Of a stretch of 64,000 bases of DNA, positions 15,919-25,093 are shown piece after piece. The notes beneath the pieces were generated by a model that was not told where the DNA came from, ran no database searches, and worked only from the letters and a program-made list of their open reading frames with translations. The DNA is from Micrococcaceae bacterium Sec5.1 (GTDB lineage Bacteria > Actinomycetota > Actinomycetes > Actinomycetales > Micrococcaceae). Made by a program: the position numbers and the translations under genes. How positions within the stretch are numbered: position 1 is the first letter of the stretch; the number at the start of each line of letters is the position of its first letter. The DNA lies in contig CP143430.1 in NCBI GenBank assembly GCA_039636795.1, forward strand, positions 806,001 through 870,000. Direction: 5' to 3'.

Positions 15919-16554
15919 ATGCGCACACTCGTCGTGGACCACCCGCTGGTCGCTCACAAGCTCACCGTACTGCGGGATAAGAACACCCCTTCACCGGTCT
16001 TCCGGCAGCTCACTGAAGAACTCGTCACCCTCCTGGCCTACGAGGCCACCCGCGAGGTCAAGACACAGCCAGTGGAGATCGAGACTCCTGTCACAAAGAC
16101 CATCGGCACGGCGTTCACCAAGCCGACGCCCTTGGTGGTTCCCATCCTGCGCGCTGGGCTTGGAATGCTTGAGGGCATGACCAAACTGGTCCCCACCGCT
16201 GAGGTCGGCTTCCTGGGCATGGCCCGCGACGAAGAGACACTGGACATCATCACCTACGCCGAGCGCCTCCCCGAGAACCTCACCGGACGTCAGATCTTCG
16301 TGCTGGACCCCATGCTTGCCACCGGCGGCACCTTGCGCGAAGCCATCAAGTTCCTCTTCAAACGCGGCGCCTCGGACGTTACGTGCATCTGCCTGCTGGC
16401 TGCTCCGGAAGGCCTCGCCAAGTTGGAGGAGGAGCTGCAGGACGCCAATGTGACCGTAGTCCTCGCTTCGATTGACGAGAAGCTCAATGACAAGTCATAT
16501 ATCGTTCCGGGCTTGGGCGACGCCGGCGACCGCCTCTACGGCGTGACCGGCTAA
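15919..16554 (+). CDS. upp: Uracil phosphoribosyltransferase
   Basis: 211 residues, the usual length of bacterial UPRTase. The PRPP loop is [16 protein letters not shown] (about residues 128-143), and the uracil-binding end reads [35 protein letters not shown] is the conserved dimer/substrate region. It salvages uracil to UMP with PRPP in the cytoplasm. The start at 15919 gives [16 protein letters not shown], the normal N-terminus. Confidence 0.97.
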   Translation: MRTLVVDHPLVAHKLTVLRDKNTPSPVFRQLTEELVTLLAYEATREVKTQPVEIETPVTKTIGTAFTKPTPLVVPILRAGLGMLEGMTKLVPTAEVGFLGMARDEETLDIITYAERLPENLTGRQIFVLDPMLATGGTLREAIKFLFKRGASDVTCICLLAAPEGLAKLEEELQDANVTVVLASIDEKLNDKSYIVPGLGDAGDRLYGVTG

Positions 16555-16602
16555 TCCGTACGCCTCTACCGCTTTCCGGCGCACCCCGTTAGCCTGTGGC
16601 GC

Positions 16603-16980
16603 ATGGACTGGAAACTTGAACTGGTGTTTGTCCCTGTGTCCGACGTGGATCGCGCGAAGGATTTCTACGTCAACAAAGTTGGTTTCAACGCCGATTTCGA
16701 TGAGCGTCCCATGGACGGCATCCGCTTTGTGCAGTTGACGCCGCCGGGATCGGCTTGTTCCATCGCGATCGGGGAGGGCCTCAGCGATGCTCCTCCCGGG
16801 ACAGCGCCATCCCTTCAAATAGTGGTGAGCGACATCAATAAAGCCCACGAACAGCTCAAGGCCAATGGCGTCGAGGTCAGCGATATCGATATCCAGGACT
16901 GGGGACACTTCGTCCATTTTGCGGACCCCGACGGCAATAAATGGGCTGTGCAGTACATTCCGCACCGGCCCAACGGCTAA
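16603..16980 (+). CDS. VOC superfamily protein (glyoxalase-like)
   Basis: 125 residues. The first module is LELVFVPVSDVDRAKDFYVN and KVGFNADFDE; the second ends HFVHFADPDGNKWAVQYIPH. Gln replaces the last metal-ligand Glu (WAVQY), as in many actinobacterial members of unknown activity. It stands alone, 48 bases after upp. Confidence 0.88.
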   Translation: MDWKLELVFVPVSDVDRAKDFYVNKVGFNADFDERPMDGIRFVQLTPPGSACSIAIGEGLSDAPPGTAPSLQIVVSDINKAHEQLKANGVEVSDIDIQDWGHFVHFADPDGNKWAVQYIPHRPNG

Positions 16981-17025
16981 GTCACAGTTCGCCGCAACCC
17001 CTGCATGGTGCGGCAGGATGGATGC

Positions 17026-17730
17026 ATGAGCCATCCTGCCGAGCCAACCTCGCCTTCCGCACACGCCGAGCGATCGTCTACCCTAACGGTTCGTGCAGTC
17101 CTGTTCGACATGGACGGAACACTGGTTGATTCCACGGCGATCGTCGAGCAGGTATGGCTGGAGTTCGCCGAACGATACGGGCTCGACTACAACGAGATCC
17201 TGCGGACGTCCCACGGGGTGCAAGCGGGCGATACTGTGCGCCGTTATGCTCCGGCAGGAGCCGATCTTGAAGCTTTGACGGCCGAGCTGGGCGAGATGGA
17301 ACGCACCAGGACCGACGGTGTGATTGCCCTTCCTGGCGCAGAAGCCCTGCTTGCATCATTGCCGGACTTGGCCATCGCGCTTGTCACGTCCGCTGACCGC
17401 ATCCTTGCCGACATCCGGATGAAGGCTGCCGGACTTTCCATGCCATCGACTACCGTCACCGCCGAAGGCGTTACGCGGGGCAAGCCGCACCCGGAGGGGT
17501 ACCTCAAAGCCGCAGAGTTGCTGGGCGCGGAACCGGCCGACGTCGTGGTTTTTGAGGACGCTCCGGCAGGTATCGCCGCAGCCCGCGCCGCCGGGATGCG
17601 AACCGTGGTGGTGGGCGACGCCGGAGGCGAGCTTGAGCCGGGCATGTGGCGGATCCCGGACTACTCAGCCGTAATGGTCACAGCAGTGAAAGACGACGAC
17701 GGCGGTCACCTCATCACCTTCACGCTCTAG
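17026..17730 (+). CDS. HAD family hydrolase (beta-phosphoglucomutase/phosphatase-like)
   Basis: About 234 residues of HAD subfamily I. Motif I is VLFDMDGTLVDST (nucleophile Asp plus acid/base Asp), motif II is ALVTSADR, motif III the Lys in TRGKPHPEGY, and motif IV VVFEDAPAGIAAARAAGM. This fits sugar phosphatases of the GPP/YniC type. ATG at 17026 has AGGA seven bases upstream; the frame opens at a GTG at 17005. An N-terminal extension of about 22 residues precedes motif I. Confidence 0.9.
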   Translation: MSHPAEPTSPSAHAERSSTLTVRAVLFDMDGTLVDSTAIVEQVWLEFAERYGLDYNEILRTSHGVQAGDTVRRYAPAGADLEALTAELGEMERTRTDGVIALPGAEALLASLPDLAIALVTSADRILADIRMKAAGLSMPSTTVTAEGVTRGKPHPEGYLKAAELLGAEPADVVVFEDAPAGIAAARAAGMRTVVVGDAGGELEPGMWRIPDYSAVMVTAVKDDDGGHLITFTL

Positions 17731-17775
17731 CACTGTTCGCCTTCGCTGTTCCAGCCGGTGAACCGGGAGTAGGCT

Positions 17776-19173
17776 GTGCGCATGTCTGCGTTGCCGGAGG
17801 CGTACGGTGCTGCACTGGAGCGGGCCATGGCGCACGCTACGGAGTGGCTTGCGTCAGTGCCCAGCCGTTCAGTCCGGCCCACGTCCGACGCCGACCAAGT
17901 TGCCGCGAGCCTTCTTTCGAGCCTTCCCGACGAAGCAACGGACGCGGCTGACGTAGTAGACGAGCTCGCCGCATTGGCGGAGCCCGGGTTGATGGCCATC
18001 CAGTCCGGACGCTTCTACGGCTGGGTCATGGGCGGGACGTTGCCCGCTGCCATGGCCGCAGACTGGCTTGTTTCGGCATGGGACCAAAACGCCGGACTCA
18101 GATTTGCAACTCCCGCTGCCGCTGCCATCGAAGAATCCGCAGCAGCTTGGCTCCTGGAACTATTGGATCTTCCGCGAGGGTCCGACGTCGGATTCACCAC
18201 TGGCGCTACCACGGCCAACTTCGCGGGCCTGGCCGCCGGGCGCCAATACCTGATGGACGAGGCAGGATGGGACCTGGCGGACCTGGGCCTGACCGGCGCG
18301 CCGCTCATCACAACGTTTGCCGGCCGGGAACGGCACGCCGCCGTGGATCTCGCCCTGCGGTATCTGGGGCTGGGAGCGTGCGTGCCCGTGGACACGGACG
18401 ATCAAGGCAGGATCCTGCCGGAAGCCCTTGCCGACGCCATGGACCAGCAACCCGGGCCTTCCCTCGTGTGCCTGCAGGCCGGCAACCTGCATTCCGGTGC
18501 GTTCGATCCGATGTCCGAAGCCATCGCGGTAGCCCATGACCGGGAGGCCTGGGTGCATGTGGATGGCGCCTTTGGGCTGTGGGCGGCAGTCAGCCCAAAT
18601 CTGCGCGGGCGGCTGGCCGGAGTAGAGGCAGCCGATTCGTGGGCCACCGATGCCCACAAAACATTGAACGTTCCCTACGACTGCGGCTTGGCCATCGTCT
18701 CCCGGCCGGAAGCCCTTAGACGCGCCTTCAGCGTTCACACGAGTTACCTCATTGCAACGGAGACCGGACTGGGCGATCCGTTCGACAAAGTTCCGGAACT
18801 GTCCCGTAGGGCCCGCGGCATCCCGGTGTGGGCAGCGCTGCGACAGTTGGGCCGGTCCGGAGTCATAGCCATGGTGGACAGGCTTGCAGCAAACGCCCGC
18901 GCGCTGGCGGAGGGCCTCGCGGAGATCCCGGGTGTGGAAATTCTGAATGACGTCGTTTTCACGCAAGTGTCGGTCGCCTTCGGCAGTGACGACCGCACAC
19001 ACCGCATCACCCAGCGGCTCATGGCGGAAGGGATTGTATGGATGTCGGGTTCCTCATGGCGAGGACGTGACATCCTCCGGATTTCGGTAAGCAATTGGTC
19101 CACGGACGCAGGCGACGTCGCTGCCTCCATCGCAGCCGTTCGAGATGCGGCAGAGGCCGAACCGGAAGCATAG
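17776..19173 (+). CDS. PLP-dependent amino acid decarboxylase-like protein (group II)
   Basis: 465 residues of fold type I. The PLP lysine is K295 in WATDAHKTLNVPYDCG; the preceding Asp is in WVHVDGAFGLWA. GFTTGATTANFAGLAAGR is the phosphate-binding region. The closest relatives are aromatic-L-amino-acid and glutamate decarboxylase-like enzymes, often annotated simply as aminotransferase class V or decarboxylase. The substrate is unknown. The frame starts with GTG at 17776; an ATG two codons later is possible. The last six codons with the stop are repeated directly after the gene. Confidence 0.86.
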   Translation: MRMSALPEAYGAALERAMAHATEWLASVPSRSVRPTSDADQVAASLLSSLPDEATDAADVVDELAALAEPGLMAIQSGRFYGWVMGGTLPAAMAADWLVSAWDQNAGLRFATPAAAAIEESAAAWLLELLDLPRGSDVGFTTGATTANFAGLAAGRQYLMDEAGWDLADLGLTGAPLITTFAGRERHAAVDLALRYLGLGACVPVDTDDQGRILPEALADAMDQQPGPSLVCLQAGNLHSGAFDPMSEAIAVAHDREAWVHVDGAFGLWAAVSPNLRGRLAGVEAADSWATDAHKTLNVPYDCGLAIVSRPEALRRAFSVHTSYLIATETGLGDPFDKVPELSRRARGIPVWAALRQLGRSGVIAMVDRLAANARALAEGLAEIPGVEILNDVVFTQVSVAFGSDDRTHRITQRLMAEGIVWMSGSSWRGRDILRISVSNWSTDAGDVAASIAAVRDAAEAEPEA

Positions 19174-19189
19174 GCCGAACCGGAAGTAT
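19154..19189 (+). repeat. 18-bp tandem duplication spanning a stop codon
   Basis: AGGCCGAACCGGAAGCAT is followed immediately by AGGCCGAACCGGAAGTAT. The TAG stop of the PLP enzyme lies at the junction, so the second copy would encode the same AEPE followed by another TAG. Confidence 0.9.
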
Positions 19190-19202
19190 AGGCACAGTCC
19201 AG

Positions 19203-19961
19203 TTACGGGGCCGAGCGCGCCTTTTCCAAATATGCCATCAGCCCGGCCAACTGCTCAGCGCTCCAAGGCAGGCCGGCGCTAATTGCTTGGGTGTTTTCCT
19301 GCCAAGCCGCACGCGCTGCGGCCTTGGTGTCCTCACTGGAGTGGAACATGGAACCTATGCCGTCCCATGAACGCACCCATTCCTGGACGGAGGGGTCCGC
19401 GACGGGCCTGTTGGCTTCCACGTGCGCCAGTCCTTCTTCCACAAGGGCGGCCCACTGCTGCTTGGCGGCTTCGACTTTTTCTGCGCCGAGTTCTTCCCGC
19501 TTGTCCGCGAGTTGCTGGCGTTGTTCGGCTGTGAAGTTGTTTTCGAGCACGGTAATCATCTCCAACGTTGACATGAATTGTTCAGGGGTGGGCATGGCAC
19601 GTCCGTCCATGCGTGACAACAGCTCGCCCAAACGGTTTTGGAGCGCTTGGAGTTGCCGGGCGTGCTCCTGCACATGGACCAGCTGCTGTTGGAGGAGGCC
19701 TCGAAGGGACTCCAGATCATCCTCGGGCGTTTGCAGCGCCTTGCCGATGGCAGCGAGCGGAAGCCCCAGCATCTGAAGCGATCTGATCCGGTATAGCCGG
19801 CGCAGGTCGCTCTCCGAATACCGGCGATGACCGGATGATGTCCTTTGGCTTGCGGACAGCAGCCCGATCTCGTCGTAGTGGTGGAGCGTCCGCACGCTGA
19901 CGCCACATGCTGTGGCCAGTTCACCGATGCTCCACGGTCCGGTTCCTGTTGTTCCCGTCAT
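19203..19961 (-). CDS. MerR family regulator with TipAS-type effector domain
   Basis: The N-terminal MerR winged helix is WSIGELATACGVSVRTLHHY, DEIGLL and SGHRRYSESDLRRLYRI. A coiled coil follows (LLQQQLVHVQEHARQLQALQ). The C-terminal ~115 residues (MITVLENNFTAEQRQQLADK to LMAYLEK) match the TipAS antibiotic-recognition domain seen in TipA and Mta. It probably activates its target in response to a drug-like molecule; the target is not obvious here. ATG at 19961; a GTG two codons upstream is possible. Confidence 0.88.
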   Translation of the reverse strand: MTGTTGTGPWSIGELATACGVSVRTLHHYDEIGLLSASQRTSSGHRRYSESDLRRLYRIRSLQMLGLPLAAIGKALQTPEDDLESLRGLLQQQLVHVQEHARQLQALQNRLGELLSRMDGRAMPTPEQFMSTLEMITVLENNFTAEQRQQLADKREELGAEKVEAAKQQWAALVEEGLAHVEANRPVADPSVQEWVRSWDGIGSMFHSSEDTKAAARAAWQENTQAISAGLPWSAEQLAGLMAYLEKARSAP

Positions 19962-20023
19962 GGGCACAACGCTAAGTCCTGACGTTACGTGAGGTGCAAG
20001 CCGTCGCCACCTGAAACGCGAAA

Positions 20024-20086
20024 ACCGCCCCGTTCCCGCTGTCAGCTGCAGTAATCACTGCTGCGAACGGCGGAAAACGGGGCGGT
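20024..20086 (-). terminator. Terminator after the lytic transglycosylase gene
   Basis: ACCGCCCCGTT (20024-20034) pairs with AACGGGGCGGT (20076-20086). It lies about 60 bases beyond the stop of the transglycosylase gene, and the minus strand continues with TTTTCGCG. It also insulates the MerR gene. Confidence 0.75.
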
Positions 20087-20146
20087 AATCAGGCCCTGCA
20101 CGTTTGAGCCCGCTGGGGTGGGCTCAAACCTGCTTATTGAGTTGGC

Positions 20147-20977
20147 TTAGTACCAGTTGTTGGCCAAGTGGAAGGCGAGGGCGGCCGAGGGGGAGCCGTA
20201 GCGTTCCTTGATGTAGTTCAGGCCCCACTTGATCTGGGTTTGGTAGTTGGTCTCCCAGTCGGCGCCGGCAGTTGCCATCTTGGAAGCTGGCAGAGACTGC
20301 ACGATTCCGTAGGCGCCACTGGACGCGTTGGTCGCGGTGGTCCGCCAGTTGGATTCCTTCTCCCACAGTGTGTTCAGGGCAGTCATTTCACCCGGACCCC
20401 AGCCGTAGCTGGCGAGGATGCTGGCGGCGTAAGCTTTGGCAGCAGCGGGATCGTCCACGGCCTTGGGAACAGCTGCTGCGGCTGCGGCTGCAGCAGCGGC
20501 GGCATCGGCAGCCTGCTTGGCGGCTGCATCAGCGGCAGCCTTTTCGGCGGCGGCTTGTGCGGCTGCTGCCTGGTCGGCGGCGGCTTTTTCGGCCGCAGCC
20601 TTCTCAGCGGCAGCCTTCTCGGCAGCGGCCTGTGCAGCTGCTGCTGCCTGATCTGCAGCGGCCCTATCGGCGGCGCCCTTCTTGGCAGCAGCATCCAGGG
20701 ACGCAGAGATTTCCGCTGATTTGTTGCTGACCTGGGCCGTGGCTTGCGTCTCGGATGCCTGGCTCGTTTCCGGGAGGTTGAATGCGGCGTTTGCGGCCTG
20801 GCCGAGCGATGCGACGCCCAATGCTGCGGCAACGACTCCTGCAACAACGGACATGCGCTGACCGGTCTTGCCGCGGCGGGCAGCGGTCTTCAGAACAGAC
20901 TGCGATTTGGTCAGGGGAGCGTTGTGTTCGTCACGGTGACGCGCGGATGGGCGCGTCTGATCGTTGAATTCAGACAT
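20147..20977 (-). CDS. Secreted lytic transglycosylase-like protein with Ala-rich coiled-coil linker
   Basis: 276 residues. The N-terminal ~42 residues are polar, followed by a membrane/signal segment (MSVVAGVVAAALGVASLGQAA) and a long low-complexity Ala/Lys/Glu/Asp linker of about 90 residues (repeats of AAAEKAAA and ADQAAA) likely to be helical. The C-terminal catalytic domain runs from about residue 193 (GWGPGEMTALNTLWEKESNW, with catalytic Glu; ASSGAYGIVQSLPASKM; ALAFHLANNWY). It is expected to cut peptidoglycan outside the membrane. It is controlled by a c-di-AMP riboswitch in its leader. Confidence 0.88.
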   Translation of the reverse strand: MSEFNDQTRPSARHRDEHNAPLTKSQSVLKTAARRGKTGQRMSVVAGVVAAALGVASLGQAANAAFNLPETSQASETQATAQVSNKSAEISASLDAAAKKGAADRAAADQAAAAAQAAAEKAAAEKAAAEKAAADQAAAAQAAAEKAAADAAAKQAADAAAAAAAAAAAVPKAVDDPAAAKAYAASILASYGWGPGEMTALNTLWEKESNWRTTATNASSGAYGIVQSLPASKMATAGADWETNYQTQIKWGLNYIKERYGSPSAALAFHLANNWY

Positions 20978-20992
20978 GTGTGATTACCTCTC

Positions 20993-21150
20993 AGCGCCTG
21001 CGGAGTTAGCTGTCGGGTTCGGATGAGGTCATCCGGCCGCGCGCGTAGCTGCGGCTTCACCCCAAGGGCAAGGAAAGTACTGTGCCCGGAGACTCTGGGT
21101 CCCCCGTCTCTGCCTCGAATGAGAACGGAACTCCGGGAAGTGGCAGAGCT
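20993..21150 (-). promoter_or_regulatory. ydaO/yuaA (c-di-AMP) riboswitch upstream of the transglycosylase
   Basis: On the minus strand the leader contains the family hallmarks: GGGGTGAAGCCGCAGC in the 5' half and, close to the gene, CCGAACCCGACAGCTAACTC followed by CGCAGGCG. These are the conserved blocks of actinobacterial ydaO elements, which sit before rpf and cell-wall hydrolase genes and lower expression when c-di-AMP is bound. Boundaries are approximate, as no covariance model was run. Confidence 0.75.
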
Positions 21151-21274
21151 CGGCGCATCCCGGGTGTGGGCCAACTATGGGCGACCCACCCTTTCGAAGG
21201 TACAGGAGGTTTCGGCTTAAGTCACATTTGGGTAACAGAGATCACGGTCACGGCGCGTCATGTTGCCTGATTCG

Positions 21275-22768
21275 TTATACGTGTTCGTTCGAAACTGACG
21301 GGAGTCTCAGAATGAACTCGGTGCACCCCGGCTTGGACGTTACTGCCACGCTTCCGCCGTGCGCTTGGACGATTGATTCGACGATTGACAAGCCCAATCC
21401 GGAGGTTCCTTCAGAGCCTGATCTCGCGGCGTCAGCGCGGGCAAAACGCGAGAAAACATGGCCCTGGAATTCAGGCGGAATGCCAGCCCCGTTGTCAGTG
21501 ACCGTGACCACCGCGGTAGCGTCCGCGGAGAGCATGACGCCAGTGACCACTGTGGTGCCTGGATCGGTGTGCTTGCGGGCGTTGGACAGCAGATTGGCCA
21601 GCACCTGATGCAGCTGGGTTGCGTCCCCGCGTACCGTGATGGGCTCGTCGGGGAGTTGGAGCTTCCAGATGTGATCCGGTGCCATCACCTTTTCGTCGCT
21701 GACGGTCTCGATCACCAACTGGGTAAGGTCCACATCCGTGACCTTCAATGGCTGGCCTTCGTCCAACCGCGCCAACAGCAACAGGTCCTCCACAAGGGTG
21801 GTCATGCGTTCGGACTGGCTCTGGACGCGTGCCAGGGACTTCCGGCCGTCGTCCGTGAAGTTCTCCGTCATGCGGAGTAGTTCGGTATATCCACGAATGG
21901 CGGTCAGCGGCGTCCGCAGTTCGTGGGAGGCATCCGCAACGAACTGCCGGACCTTTGTTTCGCTCTCCTGACGGGCTTCCAAGGCCCTGGAAACGTTGTT
22001 GAGCATTTGGTTCAAAGCGTGGCCAACGCTGCCTACTTCTGTTCCAGGATGGGAGGCCGACGGCGGTACGCGCACAGCGAGTGCCACTTCACCGGCGTCG
22101 AGGGGAAGGCGCGATACTTTGGTTGCAACCTCCGATAGTTGCTCCAGCGGCCGCATGGTCCGGCGAATGATGACGGTACCGGCAAGGCCGATCAGCACCA
22201 GTCCGCCAAGGGAAACAAACACCATGGTCCATACCAGCGAGGCCTCGGCATTTTGCTTATCAGCCAACGGCAGGCCCGTCACAATCACGTCGCCGTAGGT
22301 GGTATTTACTGCCACCAGCCGGTAGTCGCCGTTGGACAATGAACGGTCCACAGGCCGGTTGTCACGGGGGAGTGAGAGCAGGACCTGCTTGTCTTCTGCC
22401 GAAAGTGCGACGCGGCGGCCATTCGAATTTAACAGGCCGGAGTTAATGACGGTGGAACCATCAATCCTCGCGTTGAGGGTACCGGCACCTTGGCCGCGGG
22501 CCTCCAGCGGATCCGGCCGCCCGCTTGAGGGAAAGTTCGACGGCGGCCTGCCGAAGTCATTCGCGCGGCTTGACGCCTGCTCTAGCTGCTTATCGAGTTG
22601 CTTGTTGAAGTACATGTCCATGGAGGCGTAACTCACCACTCCGACTGCCCCGCAAATCGCCACCAGCAAGGCCATGGCCACCAGGACCAATCGCGTGCGC
22701 AGATGCCAGGTGGTGGGATTGAGCCAGTTCCGCTGGGTCTTGCGGGTTACTCCTGAAAGGGTTGACAA
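21275..22768 (-). CDS. Sensor histidine kinase
   Basis: 497 residues. One N-terminal membrane helix (LVLVAMALLVAICGAVGVVS), an extracytoplasmic sensor of about 130 residues, a second helix (LGGLVLIGLAGTVII), HAMP, then HisKA with the phospho-acceptor His in FVADASHELRTPLTAIRGY, N box LLSNARKHTD, G1 box VTDNGAGIP, F box FSRFARAD and G2 box GTSGLGLSIV. Start is TTG at 22768, three bases after the regulator's stop, so the pair is translationally coupled. The signal is unknown. It resembles MprB/TrcS-type kinases of actinobacteria. Confidence 0.93.
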   Translation of the reverse strand: MSTLSGVTRKTQRNWLNPTTWHLRTRLVLVAMALLVAICGAVGVVSYASMDMYFNKQLDKQLEQASSRANDFGRPPSNFPSSGRPDPLEARGQGAGTLNARIDGSTVINSGLLNSNGRRVALSAEDKQVLLSLPRDNRPVDRSLSNGDYRLVAVNTTYGDVIVTGLPLADKQNAEASLVWTMVFVSLGGLVLIGLAGTVIIRRTMRPLEQLSEVATKVSRLPLDAGEVALAVRVPPSASHPGTEVGSVGHALNQMLNNVSRALEARQESETKVRQFVADASHELRTPLTAIRGYTELLRMTENFTDDGRKSLARVQSQSERMTTLVEDLLLLARLDEGQPLKVTDVDLTQLVIETVSDEKVMAPDHIWKLQLPDEPITVRGDATQLHQVLANLLSNARKHTDPGTTVVTGVMLSADATAVVTVTDNGAGIPPEFQGHVFSRFARADAARSGSEGTSGLGLSIVESIVQAHGGSVAVTSKPGCTEFILRLPSVSNEHV

Positions 22769-22771
22769 GAT

Positions 22772-23512
22772 TCAGTCCGCAGGCTTGATGACGTAGCCGG
22801 CGCCACGGATGGTGTGGATCATTGGCGGGTGGTTGGCTTCGATTTTCTTGCGCAGGTAGGAAATGTAGAGCTCCACGATGTTGGCCTGCCCGCCGAAGTC
22901 ATAGTCCCAGACGCGGTCCAGGATCTGCGCCTTGCTGACCACGCGCTTGGGGTTCTCCATAAGGTAACGAAGCAGCTCGAACTGCGTTGCCGTGAGCTGG
23001 ATGTCTTCGCCGGCGCGCGAGACTTCCCGTGTATCCACGTTCAGCGTGAGATCACCCACCACCAGTTCCGCCGTGTCCATGGCGGCAACGCCCGAACGTT
23101 GGACGAGCCTGTGCAGGCGAAGGAGGACTTCCTCCATGCTGAAGGGCTTGGTGACGTAGTCGTCCCCGCCGGCGGCAAGACCTACGATGCGGTCCTGGAC
23201 AGCGTCCTTGGCCGTGAGAAAGAGCGCGGGCACTTCCGGCGCGAAGGTACGGATCCGGTTGAGGACCTCGACGCCGTCGAATCCTGGAAGCATCACGTCC
23301 AGCACCAGCACGTCAGGGCGGAAGTCCTTGGCAAGCTTCACGGCTTCTGGTCCGTCGGCTGCTACCGCGACGGACCAGCCTGCCATGCGAAGGCCCATGC
23401 TCATGAGCTCGGAGAGGCTGGGTTCGTCGTCCACCACCAAGGCGCGGATAGGAGAGCCGTCCGGGTGGGAAAGCTGGGGAAGGTTGTTCGTCATGGAGTG
23501 CGGGGATGCCAT
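22772..23512 (-). CDS. OmpR/PhoB-type response regulator
   Basis: Receiver domain with acidic pocket (RALVVDDEPSLSELM), phosphorylated Asp in VLVLDVMLPGFDG, switch Thr in ALFLTAKDA and Lys in DYVTKPF. The C-terminal winged helix follows (QLTATQFELLRYLMENPKRV, IVELYISYLRKKI, TIRGAGYVIKP). ATG at 23512 has GGAGAG seven bases upstream; ATGs at 23527 and 23494 are alternatives. It is first in the two-gene operon with the kinase. Confidence 0.93.
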   Translation of the reverse strand: MASPHSMTNNLPQLSHPDGSPIRALVVDDEPSLSELMSMGLRMAGWSVAVAADGPEAVKLAKDFRPDVLVLDVMLPGFDGVEVLNRIRTFAPEVPALFLTAKDAVQDRIVGLAAGGDDYVTKPFSMEEVLLRLHRLVQRSGVAAMDTAELVVGDLTLNVDTREVSRAGEDIQLTATQFELLRYLMENPKRVVSKAQILDRVWDYDFGGQANIVELYISYLRKKIEANHPPMIHTIRGAGYVIKPAD

Positions 23513-24180
23513 GGGACAACTCTCCATTCTTCTGGTTTGGCGAAGCTTTGCCGAGCCTGTGAGGACGCTGTGAGGTCAACACTAGCGACGTGGGAGTTCG
23601 GTGGAAGGCGTTGCGGGGCATGGCCGTCCCATGCGCGCCCTTTCTACGGCTTGTAGCAGATTTTGAGGGAAAAATTCGAGACGAGAGTGGCTTGCGATTG
23701 GACAGCAAGTGTTTCAGATCTTGAGATTCCGTCGTCTTGCGCCTGCCGGGAATCAGGAAGGGCATCATGCACCATTGGCCGAAGAAAATTCACCATAAGC
23801 CGAATATTTCTTATCGGAACCGAATGAAATGACGTTCATTTTCCGTAGTGAAAGAATTGTGATCTGCAGCACAATAGACCCTCTTGTCTCAAAATGTGGA
23901 CGGTTAGGCGCTTTGTTACTTGCGTGTTGCCATTGTTACGTTGCACACTTCCAATGTGAACAAGAACTCAACAGCACCTGCAGCCGCAGCAATCTGGTCC
24001 AGCACACCCGCTGGCGACGAGACCCGCTGTTGTCGAATGCAAGCCTAACTTTCCACCCCAAAGAAGTTTCAGGCATTCGCCCCCTAGCCCAGCGTTGGGC
24101 GCCCTTCCCCAAACTCATTGCGGGGACAACCAGCATTCGAAGCCGCGATGACGGCTATTCACTTTTGAGGTAATCACTCC
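23513..24180. other. Long intergenic region between divergent regulators
   Basis: About 670 bases with no convincing gene on either strand. Bases 23760-23960 are AT-rich, and TTGTTACGTTGCACAC near 23932 could belong to a promoter for the receiver-less winged-helix gene. No RNA gene or repeat was recognised. Confidence 0.5.
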
Positions 24181-25047
24181 ATGTCAGTTGCATCCGGTTA
24201 CGTCCACATCTCCGTCCGAAACGCCAACAAGGCCGCTTCAAACGCAGGGCTCCGCCCCGGCTTCGGCAACCGTCCCGGCTACGCCCCCGCCCCCCAGGGC
24301 AACGGCCAGCAGGCTCCCGGCTACGTGCCACAGGGGTACAACCCCAACTCCTACGGCCAGTTGCGGGCAGTTCCCACCAACGAGCCAGCACCCATGACGG
24401 CGCCTACTCCTGTCATTGCGCAGTCTGACCGCCTTCGCCCCGTCGCCAACGACAACGTGGCCCGCGGTTTCGTGCTCTACATGGGCATCGACGAAGAGAC
24501 AGCAGCAGCGGCAGGAACCTCCATCGCTAAGCTCGCCCAGGAAATCCGGGCCTACGCACAGTCCCTGGTCACCGGCGCTGAGAGCTACGCTGCAGTCGCC
24601 GTCGCACCGGCCGGGGCGCCCGGGTCCGCACTCGACGTCGTACGTTCCACTTTCGGTGACCCCACAGTCGCCGCCCGCCAGCGCACCGAGGCTGCCCGCC
24701 CGGCACCGCAGCAGGAAGCCCGCCCCTCCGGCGTGCTGATCGACCTCGCCCGCCGCGAAGTCCACCTCGACGGCGAGTCCCTGAACCTGACGTTCAAGGA
24801 ATTCGAGCTCCTCAACTACCTCGTGGAAAATGGGACCCGCACGGTGGGCCGCGACGAACTGCTTGAGGGCCTGTGGCGCAACGCCGAAGAAGTACCGAAC
24901 GAGCGCACCATCGACGTCCACATCCGCCGCCTCCGTTCCAAGCTGGGTCGCCTGGCCAACACGGTGCGCACCGTACGCGGCCAGGGCTACCGCTTCTACG
25001 AGCACCCCGAAGTTATCGTTTGGGCCGCTCCGGAATACTCGATCTAA
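24181..25047 (+). CDS. Winged-helix DNA-binding protein lacking a receiver domain
   Basis: 288 residues. The N-terminal ~60 residues are Gly/Pro/Asn/Gln-rich (PGFGNRPGYAPAPQGNGQQ). A middle domain around residues 95-150 (GFVLYMGIDEETAAAAGTSI, AKLAQEIRAYAQSL) has no family I know. The C-terminal ~100 residues are an OmpR/PhoB-type winged helix (LTFKEFELLNYLVENGTRTV, ERTIDVHIRRLRSKLG, VRTVRGQGYRFYE). No phospho-acceptor domain is present, so control must come through the middle domain or protein level. Orthologues appear common in Arthrobacter relatives. A terminator follows. Confidence 0.85.
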   Translation: MSVASGYVHISVRNANKAASNAGLRPGFGNRPGYAPAPQGNGQQAPGYVPQGYNPNSYGQLRAVPTNEPAPMTAPTPVIAQSDRLRPVANDNVARGFVLYMGIDEETAAAAGTSIAKLAQEIRAYAQSLVTGAESYAAVAVAPAGAPGSALDVVRSTFGDPTVAARQRTEAARPAPQQEARPSGVLIDLARREVHLDGESLNLTFKEFELLNYLVENGTRTVGRDELLEGLWRNAEEVPNERTIDVHIRRLRSKLGRLANTVRTVRGQGYRFYEHPEVIVWAAPEYSI

Positions 25048-25062
25048 GTAGCACCGCAGCCG

Positions 25063-25093
25063 AAAGCGCCTGTCCTGTAAGGGCGGGCGCTTT
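25063..25093 (+). terminator. Terminator after the winged-helix gene
   Basis: AAAGCGCC (25063-25070) and GGGCGCTTT (25085-25093) form the stem 15 bases after the stop codon. The T run is short. Confidence 0.5.
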
